Source of the DNA: Plazaster borealis
Lineage: Eukaryota; Echinodermata; Asteroidea; Forcipulatida; Labidiasteridae
Direction: 5' to 3'
Assembly: GCA_021014325.1 (NCBI GenBank)
Contig: CM037467.1
Span: forward strand, 5,332,001-5,396,000
Length of the DNA: 64,000 nucleotides
Under the pieces are notes generated by a model. It had not been told where the DNA came from and made no database searches. It saw only the letters and a list, made by a program, of their open reading frames with translations. Numbering within the stretch: the stretch's first letter is position 1; every line of letters starts with the position of its first letter. Positions 1 to 12,650 of the stretch are shown here, in pieces. A program made the position numbers and the translations under genes.

Positions 1-1194
1 TATGATTAGAAAGTTCATACTAGTACAAATCCTCCTGACATACATGTACATTGTACAGTTCCATGTAAAATCCTGTCAGAGTGGAGAAAATAGCGTTTGT
101 ATGGTTTTCTTTTTGAAACAGCATCATCTGTCAAAATTCATTCCGGAAAAAAATATAAACAAATAAATACAAATTATTTTGGTGAAAATTCTCCGGTGAC
201 TCTGGCGCTAGCTGCTGTATAAGCAAAGAGCAAAGAGTACACAAGCAGAAACTCCCTCTTAACCTCTGCACTTTGCTCATATAATTTCAGAATTTTCTGT
301 TATCGTAAGCGTAAATATTATCAATGGCCGACTTACGAATAAGGCAAGTAGCATGAAACCTGTATTCCAGTAAAAGGTGCTTTCGAGCAGCAATCACCCA
401 AGGTTGCAACCCATCCAGTTCTGTACAGCACTAATTTTAGCATACATTAATTAAGTCATCTTAGATCGATAAAACATGACTCAAAGGAAGATTGGTCACT
501 AAATATAGCTTCTACAACATGACATGAAATACACTGCAACTTCATTGCTTCTCAGATGTGATAATAATATGAAAATTCCTGAGAAACAATTGTCTGTGTC
601 CTCTGTTAAGAGTAAAACACACCAAACTTCCAGGCTGTTACAATTAAAATTAAAACCGGCGCTACATCACAACAAATGTACAACTTGACGTTTGAAGGGA
701 AAAGGGCTAAGTGATGGGCAGATCACAGTCTTTCAAGAAATGTTGAAGGCAAATGAAGAAAAAGAAATCAGGCAATCAGGAAAAATCCTGACAAATCACT
801 GGACAGGTATTTACTTCAGTAGGTGATGGGGTGATCAGTTGGGACGATTGGCTACTTCAAGACAATCGTCCTGAATTATCTTTCCCTTTGACATCAACCT
901 CAAAGGTGCTACTTCCTTGGGCGTTCCCTGGGCTTTATATATTTCACAAAGCCCCAAGTTTCATCTTAACAAAAAATTTATACTACAGGGGAAAATTTGA
1001 CTGAAAGTTCACTGATTATATAAAGTTAATTTGGGGTTGTTCAACCCCAAATTATTTCAAATTTACCCAGTCAGTTTCCCTTGTGGTTTATTGCTTGATA
1101 TATGATTAGAAAGTTCATACTAGTACAAATCCTCCTGACATACATGTACATTGTACAGTTCCATGTAAAATCCTGTCAGAGTGGAGAAAATAGC
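1..1194 (+). repeat. Pair of identical 94-bp direct repeats, 1100 bp apart
   Basis: Positions 1-94 and 1101-1194 are identical, starting TATGATTAGAAAGTTCATAC, and diverge directly afterwards. The first copy may extend to the left of the window. Related words (AAATCCT, CAGA and AGAAAATAGC) appear near 15290, 26010, 59220 and 60120, so the segment belongs to an older dispersed family. The rest of 1-1194 shows nothing recognisable. Confidence 0.8.
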
Positions 1195-2694
1195 ATTTGA
1201 AGGTCCCAAATCACAACTGCTGACTTCTGTTGGAGCAATCAAAGTAGTTCTAAAAAAGGAGAGTTCAAAAACTCACTGACAAAACATGAACCAAAATTCA
1301 TTGATGGGACAACTATAAAATGTGATGAAATTTCACACGTTAATTTCAACTGTGTGCTTATTATAAACAAGAGGATAGAAATAAATTTACTCATCCAAAA
1401 ACCAATGATATACAATTCCTTTGAACAAGCATTCAGCTCAACTATCTAAATAAAGAAAGCTAACACCTGTTTCTGCATTAGAATAAAATCACACATAAAC
1501 TCCACACAGAGAAGTATAACAAGAAAATCAGAAGACTGCAGCCCAAAACAAAGGTTAGGTTTGAGTACACTTGTGTATATATCTGCATCTTGGTTCCCTA
1601 ATTCTCCAATGATTTGCAACACAGAGTAACCCAAGCCTCTTGCCTGATAAGATAAATTCATACGATAGCTTTGTCAATTTACATCACATTCCTCTAGGAC
1701 CTCTTGGCAATTACTTTGGCTCTAAAGGACCCATACATTTTTTAAACTGCGGAGTGGCATTTCATACAGTGCAAGACACACTAGCTTGGAGCCTGCCCAT
1801 TTGCATTCATGTTCATGATGCTTTGCAACTGATGGGGGTTGCCAAAAGAGAGAGAGAGAGCCCAAATGGGACTAAGACAAATTCTGCACTGGATAATTCC
1901 ACCAGTGAATTGAACTAGCTGATGCATTTTTGGACGATACCTGATACCTCTGGCCTTATCAGTGTTAGTTATGCATGGATTTTGTTCAGAGATTGTAAGC
2001 TTGTGGAAATCCAATCATCGATTAACCTTTTTCATTGGATATTTTAATTTTGGATGTTTTATTTTATTTTACCCTATGCACATTATTTATCTGCCGGCTT
2101 TCTGCATTAAATGGTGCAAGTGGTGCAAGCATTCTACTAATGTTCAACTGTAGGTCAAATAAAGCTAGAGAGCTTTCATCAATGCTTTAAAAAAAATGCC
2201 TTGTGAACGCTTTATTTATTTATCTATCTTCTTTAAGTGCTATTCATTTTAAAGGCAATGTATGATGCATCTTTGGAAGAGTATATTCATTCCAATTATC
2301 TTGTTTTCTATATAACCAGATTATAAATCTGCCAAAAATTCATCAAATTTGTGATCACACTTGAGAAAACACCCATAATACTTTTGTTTTTGTTTTACAG
2401 GAATTTTGTGCCCCTTCAAATGTGTGATTTTGATTTTGTTCAGTGACACAATGTTCTCAAACATGGTGGTATTTCAGACAGAAAAATTCCTGGACAAATG
2501 GTCCCGGTATTAGTTTATTAAGAAAAAAAAGGTAGGTTTTCAGACTACAACAGGTTTATTTTGTTTTTTTATTTATTAATTTTTGTTCTATACCAATCAT
2601 GTATTTTTGCTATATCTTAAGGTATAAAACGAATGGGAGCCACAAAAGTGCCTTGCACTGTAACCTGTAGGCTTGAAGGTACACGTGAAGATGG
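1195..2694. other. Intronic, nothing recognised
   Basis: AT-rich unique sequence on both strands. Short open frames near 1640-2150 have no coding features I recognise. Confidence 0.6.
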
Positions 2695-2852
2695 AAAAAT
2701 GCCACTTTTAGATGTGGGAGGAAAACCCCATTTAGGAAAACCCATGCAATTAGGGACTGAAACCTAATCCACATGCAAAGCTTTGGTCCAGGATTTAAAC
2801 CGGGTCCACAGAGGTGATAGGCAGGGAAACAACCACTGAGCTAACCTGAATG
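2695..2852 (-). mobile_element. SINE-A fragment
   Basis: Carries the word TTTAGATGTGGGAGGAAAAC and the degenerate tRNA-like head up to GAGCTAACCTGA; the tail half is missing. Confidence 0.65.
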
Positions 2853-3112
2853 CCTGCCCTGTATCATTCCTAAAGTGGGCAAGTTGTTCAGTGACGGAAC
2901 GTAATGAGGAAATCAGTATCTTATGTCCCAAGAATGCTTCCAGTTGAAACAATATACTTCAAACAAATTGAAGCGCAGTGGGATAAAAAGATGTCCACAT
3001 TCATCAAGAACTTGAGATGTTTTGTGGACTTTTACTAACACTAACATAAACTTGTCAAGATTTAGAAATGTAATATTTTTACGATCTAGTGAGGTTTGCG
3101 ATAACATAACAA

Positions 3113-3362
3113 TATTTATTTATTTTATTTTATTTGTTTACACATCCCACAGCACAATTAGCACCAATAACAGGATGTATAGGAAACAAGAAGAAATGCT
3201 CAGTTTTAGATGTGGGAGGAAAACCCCAACTGAGGAAAACCCAGGCAATAAGGAATAGGGACTGAAAACCCAACCCACATGTAAGGCTCCGGTTTGATCG
3301 AGGTGGGATTCAAACACAGAGGTGAAAGGCAGGGAAAGAAACCACTGAGCCAACCTGATCCC
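3113..3362 (-). mobile_element. SINE-A subfamily 2 copy
   Basis: A T-rich tail (TTTATTTATTTTATTTTATT), a middle segment with ACACATCCCACAGC, the common GATGTGGGAGGAAAACCCC word and a head ending in CTGAGCCAACCTGA. The segment behind the tail is shared with the copy at 57.2 kb but not with the 12.4-kb copy, so two subfamilies exist. Confidence 0.7.
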
Positions 3363-4413
3363 TGTGAATATTGAATATTCGTGGACTATGCATATGGAAT
3401 ATCTCTCTATGAGTTTGGGTGGTTTTGAAAATTCTGAAAAGAACCTGTGGTGTAACAACTCAATGTTTCAATCAGTATGCTCTGATCATGCTCTGATCAT
3501 CTTCAGGAGAAAGACAATACACTTATGGCAATGTCAAGTTGTTATAACACCAGTCATAGAGGGATATTCATGTATACATAGTTACCACAAAACTCATTAT
3601 AGGGTTTAGCTCCACCATGCAAAGTTCAAAATCCTAATTAATAATTTTACAAGGAACAAAAATAAAGCAAAGTTTAAAAGGACTTCCAATGAAAAAACGT
3701 AAACTCTGAAGTAAAATAAGAATTACTTCCAATGGAAATGGGCATCGTTTTTAAGAGAGTCTTGATAACAACACCATGATGAAAGAATATCCAAAGAGAG
3801 TTTGTGACATAAACATGGGTGCCGCTCCATTCTAAGTGACCTCACTGGAGTAACATGCACTTAGTGCTATAGAGCCGACAGATGACTAAAATGACATTAC
3901 TGAATGTATTCATGAGCCATCCTTGTGATGTATACCATAAAGACAAAGTAATACCCCGCTATGATTGGTCGAATCTAATCAGAGATGGCGCCAGGCTAGG
4001 TGGCCGTGCATGCTAAGGCATCAGGACTAATTGTGCATTCCATCAGACATATCTCAGGACTATTCTATTAGTGCTACACGCTAATTCTGTTAGTGTTGGT
4101 TTATGGTTAATTCATGCAGATGATCTACCACCCCCATCGTCACTATACATTCATAGCTACCTATATTATAGCACTGCTGTATGATTATTACCCATATTAA
4201 ATGTACTAGTCCAATCAGTTCTGTTTCACTTACTGAATAAGACAACTCAAAGTGGTCGATAATGAAGTTTTGACACTATTTCATAACAAACTCAAATGAA
4301 AATCTATTCTCTGTGGATTAAAGCGAATGATTCCACAAGTAACATGCCTAGCTAAACACAACTACTCAAATGCTGATGTGCTCTCCTATATGCCTAAGTT
4401 CTATTACTGGTGA
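3363..4413. other. Intronic, nothing recognised
   Basis: Unique AT-rich sequence between SINE-A and repeat D copies. Confidence 0.6.
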
Positions 4414-4620
4414 CTACAAAAGATTTGAATCTAGGATCAACATTTTAGGAGGTATGTTAAAATGATGGCAATTCCATCTTCCAGTAACCCCTGGAGTTAT
4501 ATATTCAAAGCTTTTGGAAAGAGTATCTTCAGCACTAGAGAAGTAGATCAAAGAGAATGGATACTTTTCAAAGGTAATAGTCCTCACACTGCTATTGCCA
4601 TTAATAAATACCTTTAACAA
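4414..4620. repeat. Dispersed repeat D, copy 1
   Basis: AGGATCAACATTTTAGGAGG, AAATGATGGCAATTCCATCT, CCAGTAACCCCTGGAGTTAT and TTCAGCACTAGAGAAGTAGA recur in the same order at 56.9-57.05 kb, and partly at 62.6-62.7 kb. Its nature is unknown. Confidence 0.55.
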
Positions 4621-4830
4621 AAAAAGTTAGCAATTATCAGAATCTGAGACTTTGCTTTCGCCGATATTTACAATTACAATGTCATCCCCCATCCCCAACA
4701 AGCCCCCCCCCCCCCAACACAAACACACGCAAGTGTGTATAAACACCTGCAATCAGGGACCTCCTATTGTCCCTCTTTTGTTTGTACTTAACAATTTTGG
4801 CAACAGCTCCCATTGGTTTTGTACACGCTT

Positions 4831-4880
4831 TCCAACTGGGGACCTTCCCCAACTGGGGACCTTCCCCAACTGGGGACCCT
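4831..4880 (+). repeat. 17-bp tandem repeat, about three copies
   Basis: The unit CAACTGGGGACCTTCCC is repeated without change. It contains GGGGACCTTCCCC, so each junction is partly palindromic. Confidence 0.8.
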
Positions 4881-7139
4881 ATTGTCTTGTTTTGTTATAG
4901 GTTCCCAGTTTGAATGTGTGTAAGGGCCGACCTACCAACAAACACAAATAAAGTATCATTTAAAAAATTAGTAACTTTTTTTTGACCAAGTTCATCTAGA
5001 AAACAGGATATCGTTATAATTTCATGATGATATCTTTATTGGTATGTTGAACCCGATGACCAATAAAACCTTTAAAGACTTATTTTGAGATATACTGTCA
5101 AATTGTAGATACTTTTTATATTGTTTTTAAAATGCAAAGTTTAACATCTTATGAACAATAAGTCTTTAAGTTAGAGCTTTTCCCCAGAGTGATCTTACGT
5201 GAGTATTTATCAGAATTTATGAAGAAAGATATTCTTATCATACCGATATATTCTTTAAATTTAATTATCATAAAAGACAAACACACATTCTTGTCCTTTC
5301 CCCCGCTGGGTTTTGAATGTATTAACTGTCAGCTTTGTGCTGTATCTTTTTAAAAACATAATTTTAATAATTTGTAGATATCTGTATTATAGCTCTGAAG
5401 CATTGTATCCCTTTTGTGCGATAGCTTCCAGCAATGTTTTTTATTAGTTTGTGAGATAGTGAGGCCAAAAAGAAATTCCTTGTTAAGAGATGACACAGTT
5501 TAATTGATTTTAATTGAATTGAACTGATTTTAAATGATTGATTTGATTTGATGGTGTGTTTATTAAATTCTAGATAAGAAATGTGTTGGAATAGATGTGT
5601 AAATTTGTTTCTCTTTGGCGCTTTGAAAAAACAATGCACAATAATGATCCTGGAACTTCCTTACAACCTTCCATATTGTATATTTAAATTTATTTTATTT
5701 TTTTATTGAGTTTTGTTGTTATGGCAAATTATGAAATAAACTATGAAGAAATCATCACAATCACTATAAAACAGAGGGTTTGTGTGATTTTGTTAAACCC
5801 ATTTAACTCCTAGATGACATTTTCTGTAAACATTTTCAAAAACCTAAACTGCAGTGTAGCCTAAGTAAATATTTGAAGAATTGTTCTTGTTTTTTCCAAC
5901 ATGAATTAACCTTTCTTCAAACATATTTTCGAACCTAACTGTCACGTGCAGCGCAGAACGGATCCAAATTTGACTGAAATTATTTTTTAAAAGAAACAAA
6001 GAAAAAGGGGGGTCAGGGGGTTTCGTAGGGTCGGGCAGGGATGATCAACTTTGTTTTTTATCTAGCCTTATAAGCACCTATTTGTGCTAACTATGAAAGA
6101 AAAATAACACGTGAAAACCCTAAAATTAGCATTGCTAATCTCGACTACCGTATACTGTAGGAAACTACACAGCAAAATCTGAAAAAGCATGAAGTGCTTT
6201 TTTGTAGTTGAAAATCTTCACAGTTGGTTGGTGTGTTTATTAAATTCTTTCAGAAATCGTTGAGTGTAACATACCTTGTCATGTGTTGACCAAAGACAAT
6301 TTTGCCATACATTCAACCCTCATTCTTCTCACATACTAAATCATTTTCAAACCTCAATTCAATACGAAACCCTATCATGATACAAAAAGGAATACAAGAT
6401 GGCCACCACATTGGAAACGGCCATGCAGTCTGCACACAGTTTATACACGCAGTGGGAAGGTTAGTATAGTAAGAGACATTGATTTTTTTAATAATAAAGA
6501 GCGCATATAGGCTCACCTGGTTGTCACATGTATTAGCAACCAAGTATTTATTATCTGTAACTCTGGATTGTCTTTGTACAAGCAAGATCAATATTGATTA
6601 GTCTCCATTACCAGCCGTTCTAATGAGACACACGGTGTGTCCTTAAAGTAAGGTGAAGGCTATTACTATGACAATAAATACATGACTAATAATGCAGAAG
6701 CTCACATCAATAAATGCTGCACATGAGTGACAGACTCAAAATATATCAAAAGTACATCTCATTCATCTCAAATTCACCCACGGATAATTTTCCAGGAGAT
6801 ACCTGAAATAATTCAATTTTTATTGTAATTTACACAAGTCACTTTTGTGTCAGTAGAAGTAGATTACTTTTAATTATTGAATTAAAAAGCAAGAATTGTT
6901 TGAAAATGAAATTATTCTTCTCTGTGCCACATTTCATTAAGCTCATCTGGATGGCAGCAACCTTTCAGTGGGAACAGTGAACTTGGATAAAAAAGCACGG
7001 ACGCTTCTAAATCATCACCATTTTTACAAAGATCAATCCAAACATAAATTTGAGTAGATCTGTTTTCACACACAACACTGCATTCACTGTAAGTGAACTT
7101 TGTCAATATCAGGACCAACAATGTAATAGTTTCATAATT
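4881..7139. other. Intronic, nothing recognised
   Basis: A/T-rich with several T and A runs. I see no splice-bounded open exon on either strand. Confidence 0.55.
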
Positions 7140-7580
7140 ACACTAATTAGCATGACCAGCAAAACATTAGATTTGCAATTTTGGTTTTTTCACAAAGCGA
7201 CAAAACCAGATTCACCACTTTAAGTAAGTATATTGAAATACATAGCAATGGCACAAGGCTAAATACGCGTGATCCGACATTTGCATTTTCATGAAGTGAC
7301 AAATCCCTGCGAGCAATTGCTTTATTCACAGCGCGCTCTCCAGGCAGGTCTCGTTATTTCAATTTCACAAAGTTACAGACAAAGTTAAGGAATTAATTCA
7401 CATGAACAGGTTGCAATGATAAAAAAATATTGACAATTCCGTGTAGGAATAAAAAAAATCAGCTTTCATTGGGTAGTAAAATTTTAATGATGCAATGGTA
7501 TACCCACCAGTCTCCAAAATGTGGCAATTTGGCTATAGGCCGATTTTTCACTTTGTGAAAATGGCGCATTATGAACAAAA
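7140..7580. repeat. Relative of MITE8 interior
   Basis: ACACTAATTAGCATGACCAGC, AACATTAGATTTGCAATTTTG, repeated (T/C)CACAAAG(C/T)GAC words and CACAGCGCGCT match the order seen at 54.58-54.80 kb. Ends were not identified. Confidence 0.45.
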
Positions 7581-7744
7581 ATGTTCATATCTTTGCCATT
7601 GACAATAATGACTAATATATATACTAACATGTGATTAAAACATGTTATTATTCGGGAGTTAAGAGATCCAGACAAAGCTGCAAGGATGCAGACACGCATT
7701 CAAAAACACTCAATGGGTGCCCTGCAGAGGGGTTTCAGTAAGTG

Positions 7745-8015
7745 TACCCAGCAAATAGTGCAGTGGTTAGACTGCAGGACTTGCAATCACAAGACTCTGG
7801 GTTTGAATCCTACCAAGCTAACTGCTGATTTCACAATGACTAGAATAAGTATTGTCATCTAGTTACTGAATCACAATTTATTGATTTGTGCAATTCATAA
7901 TCATAGACTTTAAACCAATGTTTGTATAAGAGATTGGCTGTTGCCAGCTTGGTGTTTATATCCCCTTGGGGGAGCTTGCCGAGTTCCCTTGACAGGAAGA
8001 TCATCTAAACAACCA
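7745..8015 (+). mobile_element. SINE-C, tRNA-derived copy
   Basis: The head AGTGCAGTGGTTAGACTGCA and the B box GGGTTTGAATCCTACC, followed by the words AGCTAACTGCTGATTTCACA and GGGGGAGCTTGCCGAGTTCC, and ending near GATCATCTAAACAACC. A fragment resembling the 55.6-kb SINE body follows at 8131-8230. Confidence 0.6.
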
Positions 8016-8230
8016 AACAAATGGTTGTAAACAATTAATGATCAAATTTGTGCCTTTATGAGAAGAACAAGCTAGAAATATTGATCAATTCTCAGACATT
8101 CATCAGTCAATGGAGGAATATTAATTGTTTTTGCCCTTAAACTGATGTGTATGAAGCACTGTATACTCGGTACTTTCCTGAGTCATGTGAAAAAATCCAT
8201 AGGCATATCACTCAGGTAGGACTCAAACCC

Positions 8231-9427
8231 TAGACCTTTTTCAATGGAGGAAGTTTCGAATCAGCCTTTAGAATGAATAGAAGTTGTACCCTTAATGCTT
8301 TAAATAATAGCTGCGCTTCCAAGCAAATTATAATGACCCTTTGCTTTTCGTAGGACATGCACTCTATAAACTGCCAATAGATGATGCATGAAGAATTCCG
8401 GCTTCGGTCATGGTCATTCTAATCAACCCGGAGATATACCCATCAACGGACGTCCACCGAAGCGACACCTCCCACCATAATAAGGCGTTAATGCCAGAAA
8501 CCCACAACCAGAGCTCGAATATTTACCTTGGTTTCCCTTTTCCCACTACACTTTAAAAAAAAAAAAATCCTTTTCATGTGTGTGGTTTTCTGGTCTGCAT
8601 CTATGCATGGAACCTGTCAGATCGCATTGATTTGCATGCATTAACAATTTCCTGTTATCCTATTCAGAGGTTAATATTTTGTTCATATGAGATTCGTCCC
8701 CACCTGGTTTTCCCATGGCTGTATAGAGACATTCTGGAAATGAACAAAAGCACAGGATAGGCTTTTGACAATGGATATTATTTATACATTCACACATTGG
8801 TTTTGCACAAATGAGTGGAATTGCTACCTTTAAAGGTGCATCAAAGCTTCCTGAATTTGGAACAATAGGCTTTCTAAACCTCTTCAGAATGAGTGGATTT
8901 TACTCCGGACATCAATTAAGTCATCAATGTTACCTTAAGAATTGACAACAACATGTACAGTACCGGCCAAGGTTGCTTTTTAAAAGCTACATCAAAACTT
9001 TTAAGTTTTGTTGTAGCATTTATGACTTCCTCAAATCAATACTGATGTGCCTGTGATGGATTTCACCTTGATATTTTCATATCTTTTTTATATTCACTTG
9101 TACCTAAGCTCACAAAATTTTGCATCTTTCAAATAAAATGGTTAGGAAAATTGTCTTAAAACATTTCCTGTCAAGGCTGGGAAATACTCTGTGTCTACAT
9201 GTGAACATGAATGAAATGCACTGTGTACATGACACAGTTGAATTGTGGCCGCCGAGGACAAAAAACTTCATTCATAAGACTAGAGCTTACATGCAAAAGT
9301 GCACATTTCAGAAGTAGACTTCATATTTTGCCAGTATACTCATCAGTCCCCTAAAGGCTCAATTCACCTGGCGTCATCATCACAACAATCCTGGTTACGC
9401 CATTTTTGGAGCCAATGTCCGCATATT
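8231..9427. other. Intronic, nothing recognised
   Basis: Unique sequence; a 13-A run at about 8555. Confidence 0.55.
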
Positions 9428-9868
9428 CAGTTAGTGTGCATTTTTGGCAACGAGGCGTTTACACGCTTACCATAATGAGAACGTGAAATTTGACTCCCAA
9501 AATGGAGAGCGTGGCACTCCCAGTAGCCGCGTGTAATGTTGGTAAAAATGTGGGTCAATTACTTTGAAAAGTCGGCCTGAAATTTTAGGAGGGCAGCCCA
9601 AAATTTTAGGAGGCCGGCCCAAAATTTAAAGGAGGCCGGCCCGCCTTCCAAAACTCACATGTGGAGAACACTGAGCAGGCCCAGAATTTTATCATGGAGA
9701 GGACAAGGCCAGTTTTGTCGTAAAGGGCATATTCCTTGAAAAATATGAAGTTCAGTTAGTGCGCATTTTAGGCAACGAGGCGTTTACACGATTACCATAT
9801 TTAGAACTTGCAATTTGACTCCCAAAATGGAGAGCGTGGCACTCCCAGTAGCCACATGTGATGTTGGT
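9428..9868 (+). repeat. 116-bp direct repeats about 325 bp apart, with a short array between
   Basis: 9428-9543 and 9753-9868 both read CAGTTAGTG(T/C)GCATTTT and later AATGGAGAGCGTGGCACTCC. Between them (about 9575-9643) AAAATTTTAGGAGGCCGGCC-type units of about 26 bp occur three times. The arrangement suggests a partial tandem duplication of a repeat element. Confidence 0.75.
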
Positions 9869-10235
9869 GCAATGGGTCAATCTACCAAGTCATAAGAAGA
9901 CCTTATGGCAACTATATAGAAAACAGTTTAACGAAATAATAGAATTAGCTGTTGCAAAATGCTTACCAACCAAAATGACCTACAGTATAAATGCAAAACA
10001 TTTATAATGCAAAAATGCAAAACTTTAATAATGGCCTCACGTATGGACCTTAGCAGTCTTTCTCAAAGGCTAAAAAGATCCATACTAAATTTAACACAAC
10101 ATAACTGGATTAAATCACTAAAACGTCATTTTCATGCAGGCTTTATCTCTGGCCATTTTAATCCCACACTGCAGAATCCAACTAGGACACATCAGCATGA
10201 AATGAGCAGCTAATCCTAGGGACTACAAAATGACC

Positions 10236-10912
10236 TTGGCACGAACTCTGATCCAATTGAAGGCCAAAAAGAAACTCCTTTTCAAGGTTGATGAACAATG
10301 GACATCAAGCTGGCAATTAAGTTTAACACTTACGAACCATATTGTCATTCTAATTAAGTATTCATTTTCTTCTTGACTTAAGTATAGTTCTTTTTCCTGC
10401 CAAGCTATGTCATCTCATTAACAGAAATATTTTTAGGCTGACAGTATTTATTTCAGACCATAATTTTTAAGTAGTGCGGGTGTAATCGTGCTCCTCCACA
10501 CCCCTTAAACTTGTCTGAGGAGTGCGGAAATAGCAATCCTTAAAGGCATTAAAAATGTTTGGAAATTGTCAAAGACCAGTCTTCTCATTTGGTGTATCCC
10601 AACATATGCATAAAATAACAAGCCTGTGAAAATTTGGGCTCAATTGGTCATCGAAGTTGCCAGAAAATGATGAAAGAAAAGCACCCTTGTTGTACAAATT
10701 TGTGTGCTTTCAGATAGGAATAAAAACTTCTTGCAAGAAGTTGTTATTATTTTAGTGAGAAATTACCTCTTTCTCAAAAACTACGTTACTTCAGAGGGAG
10801 TCGTTTCCTACAATGTTTTATACTATCAACAGCTCTCCGTTGCTTGTTACCAAGTAAGTTTCTAAGCTAATATTTGTTTTGAGTCATTACCAAACGTGTA
10901 CATACCTTTAAA
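10236..10912. mobile_element. Composite MITE1-family element, 5'-truncated twin
   Basis: From TTGGCACGAACTCTGATCC onward it matches 47893-48570 at very high identity over 677 bp in the same orientation, with only scattered substitutions. The outer left end is missing (the flank reads ACTACAAAATGACC), while the right end CATACCTTTAAA is present. Confidence 0.75.
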
Positions 10913-12360
10913 ATTGAAAGTGCATTTAACAGTTGTTAAAGGAGAAAGAATTTTATTCACAGCAGGAAATGAACTGCCGAAGCATGTGGCATGTATTTTC
11001 TTTAATCAAATAATAAAAATAACCTGCCAATCCAATCTTGCAATCCGGAACGTGCTTATGAATCCGCAGAGGTAATTACAAGCTTCAAATAAATATTCAG
11101 ATTTTTAAAAAGTGTGTTTCAATTTCACTTTTTTTGACAAATGTGTGAAGTTTGATTCTGAGGAATGCAAGGAGCTCTCCAGAGACTAGAGAAAAGTAGT
11201 TTTTTTATAGCTCTCCTCAAGTTTCTTAAAATGAAGGACTATATTTTGAATCAGTATTCTTCAGTATATTTTACTCTACAAAATATGTTCCTCAAGCATT
11301 CACTGACAATATTTTGACTTAAATGTTATCTGAATGTGGACAAAAAGCCCTATACCTGACATGTTCTTTGAGAATCAGACAAAAGTGGAATGGGCATAGG
11401 TCATTGTCAAAAAAAAAATACACCTTTTAGTTGGTATTTATTAACAAATGATCCCAAGTTAAAAGATGTTTAACCTTGTACTGAAATACATAAAATTTCA
11501 TTAAAATGAATGGCACCATAAAGAGGATTTGAAACTCAGAAGCCAACTTTCACCAATTTCCGTCTAAGAACACCTTGCATATTTTGATTAATTCATAATG
11601 CCTGGTTTTCATAAAACAAATCTGTAATTTCATCTATGCTTGGTACAAGCCTCTGAGTACAAAGGAGATTTAGTTACTTATTCATGTATTAAACTATAAG
11701 CCTTATTTGTATTCTCATCCTGAGATAAAAACAACAACAATCCAACACAGCAGCTCATTTGTTCTGAGCTATGAATTGCTCAATTTACAAATGCATACAA
11801 TAATTGAGTCCAGAGGCCTTGCGTGTTAAGTCAGAGACTGGCAGCGTTAAGGCCAGGGTAAGTCTGACCATGCCCGCAGGGCACCCAATACTAAATCCAT
11901 GCAATGTGGTTAGGGCTTAGTTGTAACCATCACAGAGCTGTACTAGTAATCCATGCACTACACATCATTAACTATGTTAACATGGTTTAGCGCAAGAATT
12001 AATCCTGGTTATGCAGTTCACAAACACATCACCTATGGGGACAGATTTCACACAGTAGCATTTACATTCAAATGCATATTAGGTGAGTATTTTACAGTAC
12101 CACCCTACTGAATAATCATATGCTGTATCAATTTTGGTCTTGTTCCCATTGTGCAATATAATCGATGAACAGTGATTCCAATCAAACCAAGATGGGGCCA
12201 GACTACACTCCCTTCCAGCCTCATATTGACAACATCGATTGCAATTGCTAAGAACAAAGTCCTTGACAACTATTTAAGTCTAATGTTACCAATCATATAG
12301 AAACATTTAAGTGAAGTATGCAGTGCATAATGTAAAAGAGCAAGCTGAAGCAAGAACTCA
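10913..12360. other. Intronic, nothing recognised
   Basis: Unique AT-rich sequence. Confidence 0.55.
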
Positions 12361-12650
12361 GGTGGTTGGGTTGGCATAGTGGTATCTTTCCTCGCCTGCC
12401 ACCTCAAGGACCCCGGTTCGAATCATGCCGGGGGGGGGGACACTACATTGATTAGGTTTTCCGTCCCTGTATACCTGACTGCGTGGGTTTTCCCTGGAAT
12501 AATTTTCTGGGGTTTTCCTCCCACATCTAAAACTGAAACTTCCTTCTTTGTCATCTCACCATTGGGTTCTTGGCTAGTAGGCCCTACAGTGATTAAGTTC
12601 GCTTTCCTGAGAGTCCTTGGCTTCACAGCCAGAATAAATGAAATGAAACT
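12361..12650 (+). mobile_element. SINE-A, full-length tRNA-derived copy
   Basis: About 290 bp. The head is tRNA-like with an A box TGGCATAGTGG (12372-12382) and a B box GGTTCGAATCA (12415-12425), the RNA polymerase III promoter layout. The body contains GGTTTTCCTCCCACATCT and CTACAGTGATTAAGTTCGC, and the tail is the short repeat AATGAAATGAAA. This is the best copy of a family with at least six other members in the window. A 9-G run interrupts the sequence just after the B box. Confidence 0.85.

Noticed and set aside
7757..7830. Possible tRNA gene on the plus strand
   Set aside because: The T stem is imperfect and no acceptor stem closes; sequence continues into a SINE body.
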